From CAG-791 sp963593905 (GTDB lineage Bacteria > Bacillota > Clostridia > Lachnospirales > Lachnospiraceae), in assembly GCA_963593905.1 (NCBI GenBank), contig CAVBBL010000010.1, positions 17,212-81,211 on the forward strand: a stretch of 64,000 nucleotides of DNA. Direction: 5' to 3'. Positions 17,420-26,941 of the stretch are shown here, in pieces. Within the stretch, counting starts at the first letter, position 1. Every line of letters begins with the position of its first letter. Both the position numbers and the translations under genes were made by a program. Under the pieces are notes generated by a model. The model did not search any database. It was not told the DNA's origin and saw only the letters and a program-made list of their open reading frames with translations.

Positions 17420-18484
17420 TCACAAAGACGCTTTTTTCGACTGTCTTTTTTTCTGCAGCTGAAAAATCTCGCGCACCAGGAGGATCCTTACCCTGTCCGG
17501 CCGCTTCATCATAAAAGCAATGAGCCGGTTGGCCCGCTCCTGCATCGGCAAATCGCATCGGCGCATCATCCCCGGCGTATCTTCCTGTCTGCACAGTTTC
17601 TGTATCCTGGCGCAGCTGTCTTTACTGTCATTTCGGAGTTCGTTTTTCATGACCAGCATAAAAAGAAAAAGAAATTCTCCCTCTGCCTGCCGCCTTGCAT
17701 GCGGCACCTTCTTATCCTGCAGCACCTGCTCTATGATCCTGCGAAGCCGCAGAATATTGTCATAGAGTCCCGGATCACTGGCATGTACCATGGAAGACGC
17801 CTCATAGACATAATGGTAGCCATAGCAGTCATCCAGGATCACCACCCGTTTTGCATCCAGTAAGGTGGGCAGTACGATGTTCACATCCTCTCCCATACGG
17901 ATGGACGGATCACAATAGTGCATATTTTTTTCCAGCAATTCTCTGGAAAAAAGCTTCATGCAGCGGGAGAGAATCACCGTCCGCTCCTCTCTGCCGAGAA
18001 TCCGGGCAAAAATCTCCTGCTTTAGCTTTTCTTTTTCGTAGATACCGGGGGCAGCACCGTTTTTCTTTTGCTCACAGGTTCCCAACCACTCCCTGTCAAT
18101 GACATAGCTGCCGCAGATGACCTCCTGGTTTTCCCATTCCGGATGTTCCGGACAGGGAAGCGCCGCCGCCAGCTTTTCCAGCATATCCTGCTCGATCCAG
18201 TCATCACTGTCCACAAAGGCCAGATAGGGGGCACTGCTCTCCTGCACGCCCCGCATCCAGGTCTTCATCAGTCCCTCGTTTTTCTTGTGGATCACATAGA
18301 CTCTACCGTCTGTCTGGGCGATCTGATCACAGAGCGCACCACTGCCGTCTGTCGCCCCATCGTCGATGAGCCACAGCTCCAGATTTCGGTAGGTCTGCTC
18401 CAGAATACTCCTTGCACACCGCTCCAATGTCCTGCCATTATTATACACCGGCACGATCACCGCCAGTTTTCTCTGTCCATCCAT
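17420..18484 (-). CDS. Family 2 glycosyltransferase
   Basis: A 354-residue GT-A enzyme with VIVPVYNNGRTLERCARSIL, LWLIDDGATDGSG and FVDSDDWIEQDM, which are the nucleotide-binding and DxD blocks. The usual N-GLSxARN loop is here NEGLMKTWMRG, a deviation that may affect acceptor choice. ATG at 18484 with AGGAGG upstream. It is only partly similar to its neighbour at 16339-17400, so it probably makes a different linkage. Confidence 0.83.
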   Translation of the reverse strand: MDGQRKLAVIVPVYNNGRTLERCARSILEQTYRNLELWLIDDGATDGSGALCDQIAQTDGRVYVIHKKNEGLMKTWMRGVQESSAPYLAFVDSDDWIEQDMLEKLAAALPCPEHPEWENQEVICGSYVIDREWLGTCEQKKNGAAPGIYEKEKLKQEIFARILGREERTVILSRCMKLFSRELLEKNMHYCDPSIRMGEDVNIVLPTLLDAKRVVILDDCYGYHYVYEASSMVHASDPGLYDNILRLRRIIEQVLQDKKVPHARRQAEGEFLFLFMLVMKNELRNDSKDSCARIQKLCRQEDTPGMMRRCDLPMQERANRLIAFMMKRPDRVRILLVREIFQLQKKRQSKKASL

Positions 18485-18506
18485 TCCACAGCCTCCTCTG
18501 GATCGC

Positions 18507-20123
18507 CTATGGATTAAATTCTTCCCTCGGCACTGCCGTCACGGAATTCTTGCCGTAAAATCTGGCCGTGGCCCGGTTGGTATAACTCTCCGGATCACGC
18601 ATCAACGCCATGTGCATGAAGGGTCCCTGCTCGCTGTTCATCTCCGGCACAATGACATCCGTCACCTCCTCATCGGACAGCAGGGCAAAGCGCTCCTGCA
18701 TCTGTGCCTCATAATCCGCCAGTTGTCCGCTCCGGGCAAAAGAAAGACAGGTATAGTCTACGGTGTTGCTGATAATCCGGCTTCGCCCAACGATTAGCAG
18801 CGCTGCAAAGGCTGCCAAAAGGAACAGTGCTGCCCCTTTTTCTGCTCTTTCCATTCTCCTCGTGCCTTCTGCCTTTTTATCTTCTGCCTTTCTGCCTTCT
18901 GCTGTTTTTGCTCTGTCGGCGTCTTTATTTCTTTTCCCCTGCGTGCTGCCGCCATAGCCGCTTTTCTGCTTTTCTTCCCACCTGCACCGTAGTGCTCCGA
19001 TGATCCAAATCAGTGCTGTCGTCACCAGCAAAAGTGTTGCAAAAAAGATGGTATCCGGCACGCCGCCGGAGACCTCCACACCTGCATAGATGCCGGGCGC
19101 ATATACGGCGCATAAAAGGATCCAGCAGACGACGGTCATCCAAACCGGATGGGAAAAGCTCTTCTCATACCGTTTCTGACCAGCTGCCCTCCAGGCCAGC
19201 AGTGCCACGAACAAAAGCAGCAACACCAGCAGCGGCGCTGTGATCATAAATTGTACGGTTCCTGTAACACTCTGCAGCGCACACTGGGCTAAGGTATACA
19301 GGATCCGGCCGGCGTGAAGTCCAAAGTCATCACCGCCCCGCACCGCATTGCCCGGTGCTTTGGCGCTTATCATAAACCCGATGCCTTCCAGTGCCAACGG
19401 AAGCAGTAAAAGAAGGCTTCTCTTTCTGCTTTGCTTTTCCCTGCTGCCCGAGAGAAGAATAAAGAATACCGCTGCCCCTGTCAAAGCAAGGGGCGGATAG
19501 CCCGCTCCGCCCAAATAAGTCATGCCCAAAATGATACCCACCAGAATACCGGGCGACGGATGCGCTCCCCGCACCCAGCAGATTGCGCCTGCTGTGCAGC
19601 ACAGGCCTATCCCATAGGGGAAAACGTAATGTGCTACGCTGGTATACCAGAAAAGGCCTCCCCGCAGATAGGGCATATATTGCACAGACCCAAAACCGAG
19701 CACAAAGAATACAATCCAAAAAAAGCGCTTCGGAAGACCTGCCTGTCTCACAAGCAGTTCATATAACAGCACCCCCGTGCCTCCGAGAAGAAATGCCAGG
19801 GCCAGCCAGGGTACAATGTGATAGACTTTTTCCCCCCATACACTGGGCTCTAAGCAAAAAAGCACGATAGAGGACCAGGTGCCCTGCCAGGAATCATAGG
19901 TACCTCTCACCTGGGAAAGAATTGAACTTACTCCCTCTAAAAATCCGCCTCCGTCTCTCATCACCTGCCGCAGACCGGCTCCATAATGCAGGTCATCGCC
20001 GGAAGCATAATCGTAGAAAGACAGCCACAAAATCGGCAACAGCGACAGCACAAAACAAATGCCGGACAATATGGACCATATAGCCAGGTCGTTTGCTCTC
20101 TTTTTTTTCTGTATCTTTATCAT
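18507..20123 (-). CDS. Large polytopic membrane protein (DUF6056-like)
   Basis: A 538-residue protein with about 11 hydrophobic spans and an extracellular-type loop near the N terminus (YDYASGDDLHYG, then TYDSWQGTW). This D-D-containing loop and overall plan resemble DUF6056/GT-C-like membrane proteins found in polysaccharide loci. A charged low-complexity segment rich in Lys, Ala and Glu (about residues 390-425) links the last span to the rest. ATG at 20123 has AGAGGGA upstream. It could be a GT-C transferase, but this is inference. Confidence 0.6.
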   Translation of the reverse strand: MIKIQKKKRANDLAIWSILSGICFVLSLLPILWLSFYDYASGDDLHYGAGLRQVMRDGGGFLEGVSSILSQVRGTYDSWQGTWSSIVLFCLEPSVWGEKVYHIVPWLALAFLLGGTGVLLYELLVRQAGLPKRFFWIVFFVLGFGSVQYMPYLRGGLFWYTSVAHYVFPYGIGLCCTAGAICWVRGAHPSPGILVGIILGMTYLGGAGYPPLALTGAAVFFILLSGSREKQSRKRSLLLLLPLALEGIGFMISAKAPGNAVRGGDDFGLHAGRILYTLAQCALQSVTGTVQFMITAPLLVLLLLFVALLAWRAAGQKRYEKSFSHPVWMTVVCWILLCAVYAPGIYAGVEVSGGVPDTIFFATLLLVTTALIWIIGALRCRWEEKQKSGYGGSTQGKRNKDADRAKTAEGRKAEDKKAEGTRRMERAEKGAALFLLAAFAALLIVGRSRIISNTVDYTCLSFARSGQLADYEAQMQERFALLSDEEVTDVIVPEMNSEQGPFMHMALMRDPESYTNRATARFYGKNSVTAVPREEFNP

Positions 20124-20240
20124 TATTCCCTCTTTTTGCGACAGGCATCCTGCCGTCATACCTGAAAAGTAAACGGTAAACAGATTTCTCTCTACAATTC
20201 CCGATTCTGTGCCTGCCGGCAGGCATATTGTTTTCCTCTC

Positions 20241-20762
20241 TCAGCGCGGCTGGGCGATTGGTCCTGTCATCACCGTACCGGCCGGTACATCTCCCTTTAC
20301 CACGCAGCCTGCGCCGATGACGCAGTGATCACCGATGGTCGTCCCCCGCAGAATCGTCACATTGGCGCCCACCCATACATCATTGCCGATATTAACCGGT
20401 GTGGTCAAAAATTCAGGTTCTGCCTCTGTGCACCGCTTATAATTGTGATCCTGGTCAACGATTACCAGATTGTTGCCGAATTTGCATCGATCTCCGATCG
20501 TCAAGTCTTCCATGGCAGTGATACAGCAGCCGGTATTAAAAAAACAATGGTTTCCTATGGTGATCCTGCCGCCGTCGCAGACCAGCCACAAACTGCCGCG
20601 ATTCTGATTGCAGCTTCCCATGGTGATCCTGCCGCCCCGGCGGATCTCCAGATGCAGCGTATCAAAGCTCTGAATCATTCCCATGGAAAGGCCGCTGCCA
20701 AAGCGTAGTTTCCGTAACACTACGCCCAGCGCATTTTTCATATAAACCAACGGGTTTCTCAC
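20241..20762 (-). CDS. Hexapeptide-repeat O-acetyltransferase
   Basis: A 173-residue protein built of left-handed beta-helix hexapeptide repeats, with the signature NDVWVGANVTILRGTTIG followed by CVIGAGCVVKGDVP, as in maltose/colanic-acid acetyltransferases (WcaB/WcaF/NodL type). These cytoplasmic trimers use acetyl-CoA to acetylate a sugar. GTG at 20762 has GGAGG seven bases upstream; an ATG seven codons in is the alternative. Confidence 0.85.
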   Translation of the reverse strand: MRNPLVYMKNALGVVLRKLRFGSGLSMGMIQSFDTLHLEIRRGGRITMGSCNQNRGSLWLVCDGGRITIGNHCFFNTGCCITAMEDLTIGDRCKFGNNLVIVDQDHNYKRCTEAEPEFLTTPVNIGNDVWVGANVTILRGTTIGDHCVIGAGCVVKGDVPAGTVMTGPIAQPR

Positions 20763-20794
20763 ACTGCACCCTCCTGTGTTATAGCCTTACTCCA

Positions 20795-21886
20795 TCATGC
20801 CTGCGTAGTATTGTCTGCTGTCTCTCTGTATACCTGTTCTAACAGATCCAGATGATGAGAGAGGCCAAAACGCTCCCGTACCATCCGCAGGCTCTCCATG
20901 CCTGCCTGATACCGCCGCTCTTTTTCTGTCAGCAGCAGGATCAGTGCCTTCGCCATAGCCTTCGTATCTCCCGGTGCACACAGATATCCATTGACGCCTT
21001 CCTTTACCAATTGGGGAATCCCGCCTACATTGGTAGATACGATGGGCAGTCCATAGCCCATGGCATCCAAAACAGACATCGGCATTCCCTCATCATAGGA
21101 GGGGAGCAAAAATACAGCACTCTCCCGGAGGGCCTTGTCCTTATCCTTTCCCCGCAGCCATCCCGGGAACTTTGCTGCCTCCCGGCATCCTTTTTCCGTT
21201 AAGAGCCTGGTGACGCCTTCCTGATCACCGGCGCCGGCTATCATCAAATGTACATCCGGAACCTTCTCCTTTACCAGACGCAGGATTTCCGGCATGTCAT
21301 AGCCGCCCTTTCGCCTTCCGATCTCTCCCAAAAAAAGGATCTGATGACTGCTGCCGCTTTCCTTTGTAGGTTCCTCCACTGCCTGGATACTGTAATTCTC
21401 CAGGATCGTGATCCGCTCCCTTGGCACGATCTGCCCGATACGCTCTGCCCACTCTCCGGAAAGTACCAGAAAATGGTCACATTTGCCATAGATGCGTCGC
21501 ACCAGCCACCTCTTAGCCCCGGAAGCATCTGCATAAAAGGGGCCGAATTCCGCCCCGTGAATATGATTGATCACCGGGATCTTTGCCCTCTTACTCATCA
21601 GGATAAAGGGCATTTTCCGGTAAAAACTGGGACCAAAAGAGGAATGGATATGTACCACATCCGGCCTGTGACGACGCAGCAGCGCCCGGAACTGCGCATA
21701 GGATTTAAGTCCTTTGCGCAGCTTGTCCATGGCGCTGCCGTCCCGATAGGATTCTATATATTCTACGCAGCAGTCCTGCTCCAGTCTGCTGCCCCGGTAG
21801 CCGTTTACTACTGCTGCGATGCCGCCCTGTACATCGGCCTGAGGCACGATCATGGCTACTGTCAGCTTTTTTTGCTTTGCTGTCAT
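20795..21886 (-). CDS. Family 4 glycosyltransferase
   Basis: A 363-residue GT-B enzyme. The N terminus has AMIVPQADVQGGIAAVVNGY (acceptor-side glycine loop) and VVHIHSS; the C-terminal half has FLGEIGRRKGGYD and the donor motif EGMPMSVLDAMGYGLP. ATG at 21886. The gap upstream (21887-22045) is pyrimidine-rich and holds a worn copy of the leader hairpin CCGCAG..CTGCGG at about 21923-21940. Donor unknown. Confidence 0.85.
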   Translation of the reverse strand: MTAKQKKLTVAMIVPQADVQGGIAAVVNGYRGSRLEQDCCVEYIESYRDGSAMDKLRKGLKSYAQFRALLRRHRPDVVHIHSSFGPSFYRKMPFILMSKRAKIPVINHIHGAEFGPFYADASGAKRWLVRRIYGKCDHFLVLSGEWAERIGQIVPRERITILENYSIQAVEEPTKESGSSHQILFLGEIGRRKGGYDMPEILRLVKEKVPDVHLMIAGAGDQEGVTRLLTEKGCREAAKFPGWLRGKDKDKALRESAVFLLPSYDEGMPMSVLDAMGYGLPIVSTNVGGIPQLVKEGVNGYLCAPGDTKAMAKALILLLTEKERRYQAGMESLRMVRERFGLSHHLDLLEQVYRETADNTTQA

Positions 21887-22045
21887 ACTTTCCTCTTTAT
21901 TTTATACCTTGACTTGCTTATACCACAGCTTGTCTGCAGCTGCGCCTTTTTGCTGTTCGCCTCTCTTTTGCCAGCCGGCATCCTTCCCGCTGCCTGATGC
22001 CCTTCTGACTGCCTGGCTCTCTTTGGGGCTGCTTGTCGCCTTTTG

Positions 22046-23551
22046 CTATTTGGCACCTTTTCCGAACAGCACCACGCCTACGGTCTGCAAAAGGATCTTA
22101 AAATCCAGCGTCAGGCTCCAGTTATCAATATATTCCAGATCCAGCTTCACCACATCGTCAAAATCGGTGATCTCGCTGCGGCCGCTGACCTGCCATAAGC
22201 CTGTCAGTCCCGGCGTCATACTGATCCGGCGGCGATAATGTTCATTGTATTTCTCGAACTCCGCCTCCGTCGGCGGTCTGGTTCCCACCAGACTCATATC
22301 TCCCTTTAACACATTTAAGAACTGCGGGAACTCGTCCAGACTGGTTTTACGGATGAAATTGCCCACCTTTGTAATGCGGGGATCATTTTCCATCTTGAAC
22401 ATGAAATCACTCATCTCATTGTACTTTTCCAGTTCCTTTTTGCGTGCTTCCGCATCCTGATACATGGAACGGAATTTGTAGATCTTAAAACGTCGTCCAT
22501 TTTTACCCACTCTGGTCTGGGAGAAAAAGACAGGGCCCGGAGAATCCAGCTTGATGGCCGGTGCCAGGAAAATAGTGATCAGTCCTGTCAGCAGCATGCC
22601 CACGATGCCCCCTAAGATGTCCACGAGTCTCTTAATGATCATGCGCTTGTAGCTGCTGCGAAATCTGGTATAAGTGATGACGGAATAATCGCCGAAGGTT
22701 CCTACCTTGCTGGAAGCTTCTCCGATATCCGGCAGTTCCAGATTGTAGTGGCAGACCACGCCCATCTCCTCAAAGCCATTGATGACACTGTGCATCTTTT
22801 TCTGGGAAATATCCGGGGTATTGATAAAGACCTCATCAAAGGGCATCTGGGTCATGACCTCTGTCAGCTTGTGCAGCCCCTCCAGTACCGGCACTCCGTG
22901 AATTCGCTGTGCCACCGCCTTTGCCGCTGCAGTGCCTTCTTTTTCATCAATTTCTACTGAAGAGACATCCAGGGAAATGGCACCGCCGGCGTTCTTTGTG
23001 TGTTCCTCGCCGATGCCGTCTGCATAGACCACTGCCACGATCTGATAGCTCACGTCCATCTTGCCCAGCAGCCGGTCCAGCGTAGCCTCCATCTGGTCTC
23101 TCTGCGCGATGACCACTACCTTGGAAACCAGCAGTTCATTGGAAAAAATTCTGTGCATCAGCTTTTTGAGCAGGATATGCACCGCCACCATCAGGATCAG
23201 GTTAAAGAGGAAGAACCACACGAAAACCCTTCTGGAGAGCACATAGGCCCACTGTGCAAAAAAGACAAAGAGCACAGCCGCCACGACCATGAGCACATTG
23301 TATTTCAATACTTCCATCAGCTCCCGGAAGTACCCCCGCACCAGGAAATCCCTGTTCCAGTCCACGAAAAAGCTGTAAACCGTACAAAAGAGCAAAAAAA
23401 CAATGACCACCATGTAATGCAGTGTCTTATCGCCCCAATCCCTGGTCTGTCCGAAACGCAGCTGCGTCGCTGCCGCATAGGAAATCCAAATGCACAGCAT
23501 GTCCGCCAGCCACAATCCATATGTCTGCCATACTTTTACTTTCTGATTCAT
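22046..23551 (-). CDS. Membrane phosphoglycosyl transferase that starts the repeat unit
   Basis: A 501-residue protein. The N-terminal 150 residues hold four to five membrane spans, followed by a nucleotide-binding-like middle domain and a C-terminal bacterial sugar transferase domain (VDILGGIVGMLLTG, DSPGPVFFSQTRVGKNGR, KFRSM, TSLDEFPQFLNVLKGDMSLVG, MTPGLTGLWQVSGRS). This is the WbaP/WcaJ-type layout: it moves a sugar-phosphate from a UDP-sugar to undecaprenyl phosphate. The Asp-Glu of LDEFPQ is the catalytic pair in the family. ATG at 23551 is preferred; longer in-frame starts fall inside the leader hairpin array. Confidence 0.92.
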   Translation of the reverse strand: MNQKVKVWQTYGLWLADMLCIWISYAAATQLRFGQTRDWGDKTLHYMVVIVFLLFCTVYSFFVDWNRDFLVRGYFRELMEVLKYNVLMVVAAVLFVFFAQWAYVLSRRVFVWFFLFNLILMVAVHILLKKLMHRIFSNELLVSKVVVIAQRDQMEATLDRLLGKMDVSYQIVAVVYADGIGEEHTKNAGGAISLDVSSVEIDEKEGTAAAKAVAQRIHGVPVLEGLHKLTEVMTQMPFDEVFINTPDISQKKMHSVINGFEEMGVVCHYNLELPDIGEASSKVGTFGDYSVITYTRFRSSYKRMIIKRLVDILGGIVGMLLTGLITIFLAPAIKLDSPGPVFFSQTRVGKNGRRFKIYKFRSMYQDAEARKKELEKYNEMSDFMFKMENDPRITKVGNFIRKTSLDEFPQFLNVLKGDMSLVGTRPPTEAEFEKYNEHYRRRISMTPGLTGLWQVSGRSEITDFDDVVKLDLEYIDNWSLTLDFKILLQTVGVVLFGKGAK

Positions 23552-23563
23552 ACCTACCTTCCC

Positions 23564-23692
23564 ATGCCGCAGCTTGTCTGCGGCTGCGTGAGGAGAATTT
23601 CGCGAAGGCGAATTCTCCGATACGATCTGCATTGATGGCGTCTACGACATCAATGCAGTTTGAAAGAAATGGCATCGGCCTTTCTTTCAAAC
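23564..23692 (-). promoter_or_regulatory. Four-hairpin leader array (type A) before the phosphoglycosyl transferase gene
   Basis: In transcript order the leader has H4 (23658-23692, stem GTTTGAAAG/CTTTCAAAC), H3 (23628-23657, TGCATTGATG/CATCAATGCA), H2 (23592-23618, GGAGAATT/AATTCTCC) and H1 (23566-23584, GCCGCAG/CTGCGGC), then a short RBS segment and the ATG at 23551. The same order is found at 35531-35659 and 47726-47852. H1 and H2 keep their sequence; H3 and H4 vary but keep pairing. Confidence 0.8.
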
Positions 23693-25924
23693 TTTCCCCT
23701 CTCTATATACGTCACCGTCGTTTGCGGTCATTTTCCCACTGCCGAACAGGACCGGACTGTACAGTGCGATCAAAAGCAGCAGATAATTACGCAAAAGATA
23801 TTCCGATACCAGATGAGCCTCCACCAAAGTATAGACGGTGCACAAAAGGATCATCCACAAAGCTCCCTGATCCTTCTCTTTTCCCGCTGCCAGAATCAGT
23901 GCGAAGAGAACCCCCAGCATGACTGCCCCCGGTATCACCCCATACCAGTATAGCAGGCGCACAAAGCCCATATCAAAGAAATTATCATTTTCCGGTCTGG
24001 AAAACCAACTCCAGGTAGAAAGTGTACCATCGTGGAAGGTGGCATCCCATAAAGAGATGATTCTGCCGTTTAAAAATCTGTCTGCTCTGGCCATGAAGGG
24101 AAGATCATAGCCCCAGACCGCCGCCAGCACAGAGAGCAGGAGAACGGCTCCCAGCACAGCTATGCAGGCCGCACATAACACTTCGCTTCTGTCTCTTTTT
24201 TCTGCCTGCTGCAGCAAAAGGAAACCGAGGATTGCCGCCGCCGTCATAGCGAAACCGGTATTGGATCTGGTCAGCATATAGAGTCCCAGATCACCTGCCA
24301 GCAGCAGACCGTAAAAGATCGGCTTTAACTTCCTTCCATAGAGATAAAGTCCCAGGATCGTCAGCATCAGCACCATGCAGTGCAGGGCATTGGGATGACC
24401 CAGCCCCAGACAATAGCGCGTCTCCATGCCGCGCCCGAAATCCTGTGTCAGGGACACCACACCCATGACGCCGGTCAATGACAGCCCCGTCAATAATAAA
24501 CATCCCGCCGTGGTAAACCAGAATACATAGCTCATGACCTTGCGGACAGGCATCCCTCTGCTGGCTGCCACCAGCGCCGTCATCCGCAGGATCTCATTGC
24601 GCCCGGAAATTCGCCAGGACAAAAATCCCAGCACACAGAAGGCCGCCAGATACCAGCGTTCCCTTCTCGTATAATCCGTACACAGAATCCGAATCACAAA
24701 AAGGAGAAAAGTCAGCTGAAACAATCTTCCCTCAAAAGGGTTTAACAGGGCGCTCTTATCAATGATGACCAGCAGCAGCTCTATGGTAATGGCCAGCCAG
24801 TAAATCCACACAGACGGTTTCTTAAGCTTTTGCAAAAGTATGCCAATCGCTCTCCCCGGCCTGCTCTCCCTTATTCTTTTTTCTGCCAGATCCTGCACAT
24901 GCCCCACCAGATAGCAGGCTGTGTCATAGCGCAGATCCTTTTCCTTTTCTCTCTGCTTGCGTCTGGCCCTTTTCCATTTTTCGCCGGAGATTCCCAGATC
25001 CTGCGGCAGCTGTTGGGGCTTCCGATGATTTTCCGCCAGAATCTGCAGGAGTCTGTCTTCGTAAAGTTCTCCTGCCTTTTCCAGGTGAAATTTCCTGTAA
25101 AGGCAGATGCTCTCCGCTACGACCAGCTCTTCGTTGTGGATGCATTGCTGTGTCAGCTGCTCCCCACTCATGCCGATGGCGATGAGCGGCTCCTTAGTCA
25201 TGGCAAAAGCAGGATAACGGGACAAAATCTGCATATAGTAATCGCTGTCCACAAACCAGGTCAGGGATTCATCATAGCAGATGCGTGCCTCCAGAAGCAT
25301 TTCTTTTCTGATCAGCACCGCGCTGGGCGCTCCTACGGAGTTTTCCAGAAAGAGTGCTCGCCAGTCCCCGGCCAGTCTTTCCTTCTGCTCCTTTGGCATG
25401 CAGCGAGTGTACGCACCGGGCAGAGAAGCCGCTTTCCATAGCATCTCCCCGGTCTTTTTAAGTTCCTGTTTATTTTCCTCTGACAAGGGTACCTGCACGC
25501 TGCCGCAAAAAGCCATGGCGCAGGCCGGATTTTCCCTGAGCATCGCAGCCAGCTTTGCGAGACTTTCTCGGGAGGAGAACCAGTCATCGTGATGCAAAAG
25601 CTGTACATACCTGCCCTGTGCCATGGAAATTGCCTTATTCCAGTTGGCCACAGCGCCCTTATGCTCTTCGTTTCTGCTGTATCGGATTCGGTCGGCAAAG
25701 GTATGCATCCCGGAAAGAGACTGACCACTGCCGTCCTTCCCTGACGATTCCTCTTCATCCTCTTTGCAGAATTCCTCTACCGCCTTCTGCACTGCATCCG
25801 ACTGGGAATCATCGGTGATAATGATCTCATAATCCTGCTCCGTCTGGCCTTTGACAGACCGCAGCAGTCTTTTTATGCCTTCCGCATTTTCATAGGCCGG
25901 CACACAGATGGATATCTCAGGCAT
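23687..25924 (-). CDS. GT2 glycosyltransferase fused to a Wzy-like polymerase membrane domain
   Basis: A 745-residue protein. Residues 1 to about 300 are a GT2 domain (ISICVPAYENAEGIKRLL, IIITDDSQSD, QLLHHDDWFS). From about 370 to 730 it has ten or more membrane spans with blocks LGLGHPNALHCMVLM and LTRSNTGFAM, which resemble the O-antigen polymerase/ligase family (Wzy/WaaL). No other polymerase candidate is seen in the window. The fusion suggests one protein both adds a sugar inside and joins repeat units outside. ATG at 25924. The polymerase assignment is by pattern only. Confidence 0.72.
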   Translation of the reverse strand: MPEISICVPAYENAEGIKRLLRSVKGQTEQDYEIIITDDSQSDAVQKAVEEFCKEDEEESSGKDGSGQSLSGMHTFADRIRYSRNEEHKGAVANWNKAISMAQGRYVQLLHHDDWFSSRESLAKLAAMLRENPACAMAFCGSVQVPLSEENKQELKKTGEMLWKAASLPGAYTRCMPKEQKERLAGDWRALFLENSVGAPSAVLIRKEMLLEARICYDESLTWFVDSDYYMQILSRYPAFAMTKEPLIAIGMSGEQLTQQCIHNEELVVAESICLYRKFHLEKAGELYEDRLLQILAENHRKPQQLPQDLGISGEKWKRARRKQREKEKDLRYDTACYLVGHVQDLAEKRIRESRPGRAIGILLQKLKKPSVWIYWLAITIELLLVIIDKSALLNPFEGRLFQLTFLLFVIRILCTDYTRRERWYLAAFCVLGFLSWRISGRNEILRMTALVAASRGMPVRKVMSYVFWFTTAGCLLLTGLSLTGVMGVVSLTQDFGRGMETRYCLGLGHPNALHCMVLMLTILGLYLYGRKLKPIFYGLLLAGDLGLYMLTRSNTGFAMTAAAILGFLLLQQAEKRDRSEVLCAACIAVLGAVLLLSVLAAVWGYDLPFMARADRFLNGRIISLWDATFHDGTLSTWSWFSRPENDNFFDMGFVRLLYWYGVIPGAVMLGVLFALILAAGKEKDQGALWMILLCTVYTLVEAHLVSEYLLRNYLLLLIALYSPVLFGSGKMTANDGDVYREGKV

Positions 25925-25928
25925 CTCT

Positions 25929-26921
25929 TTATACCTTTCCTGTGCACATACGCCCTGCTTTTCGAAGCGCCTTTATGCACAGCTGCTGATAATGCTGTTT
26001 TCTGGCCAGTGCCAGCACTTCCGTATCCTCTTTCCCCCAGGGTTCTGTCCTGATCTGCGGCCAGACATAGTGGGATAGCTTCTCCCGGCATTCTCCGGCA
26101 CTGTACGTTTTGCCGTCCCGATCCATATAGGTAAATATGGAATAGATATTCTGCGCCGACGCCCAATATCCGTCCGATACATTGTGTCTCGCCCAGTACA
26201 TAGGCGCGATGGCTTTTCGCAAAGTCGTGCTGGTATACGCCGGAAAAAAAGCAAAAGAGGAATTGGAAGCTATGAGATAACGGGCATTTTTTACCGCCAC
26301 ATAATCTCCGGCCGGATCAAAATGGCAGGCCGGAATCTCCGGCAAAAGTCGATTGGCCGCCGTCACATCATCCGTCACAATCATAAAGCGCATGGCAGGA
26401 TTTTCTCTGCGCATCCATGCCATGGCATCCTTCCAGTACTTTTTCCGCAGAAAAAGTGCCGGATCCTCTGCATACTCTCCCCCTCTTATGTTCAGGATAC
26501 ACAAATCATCTGCCGTATAAGTCGGGGCATCTGCCGCCGGCTTTACCTGCAGCCACTGCCGGATTTCCTCCCTGTGTCTTTCAAAATAGGATTCATCCTG
26601 GAGATTCCCGTAAAGGAGGGTATTCTCCGGCACCTGCCAAAGCCCCGGATCAGCACCGGCCACATAGCAGCCGTGCACCATATCGTGGGGAGAGTTCTTT
26701 ACATAAATGCGCTTTTCCGCCTCCTGATAGTGATGCATGCCGGCGGCTTCTTCTTCCGTGAGTCTCTTACCCATATCAAGATTTAAAAAATCTGCCTGCA
26801 GATATTCGCCTCCGAAGGTGGCAAAGTCCGTATTCCGGTCAGCTGCCAGACATCTGGCTGTCACATAACAGAAAAGCCGGTTTCCCAGCCCCTGTCCTTT
26901 CAGAAATTCTGTTCCGATCAT
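25929..26921 (-). CDS. GT11-like fucosyltransferase family protein (divergent)
   Basis: A 330-residue protein with LKGQGLGNRLFCYVTARCLA at the N terminus, matching the GGLGNxxF block of GT11, and a C-terminal ASNSSFAFFPAYTS block matching NSSFSWWGA. The donor motif is changed: LNIRGGEY stands where HxRRGDY is usual. The ATG at 26921 is chosen because AGAGG lies seven bases upstream. A changed motif may mean another donor or loss of activity. Confidence 0.62.
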   Translation of the reverse strand: MIGTEFLKGQGLGNRLFCYVTARCLAADRNTDFATFGGEYLQADFLNLDMGKRLTEEEAAGMHHYQEAEKRIYVKNSPHDMVHGCYVAGADPGLWQVPENTLLYGNLQDESYFERHREEIRQWLQVKPAADAPTYTADDLCILNIRGGEYAEDPALFLRKKYWKDAMAWMRRENPAMRFMIVTDDVTAANRLLPEIPACHFDPAGDYVAVKNARYLIASNSSFAFFPAYTSTTLRKAIAPMYWARHNVSDGYWASAQNIYSIFTYMDRDGKTYSAGECREKLSHYVWPQIRTEPWGKEDTEVLALARKQHYQQLCIKALRKAGRMCTGKV

Positions 26922-26941
26922 AGATTTTCCTCTGTATTGCA

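Noticed and set aside
23564..23692. CRISPR array
   Set aside because: The repeated hairpins are single leaders with no regular spacers and no cas genes; nothing in the window has repeat-spacer periodicity.
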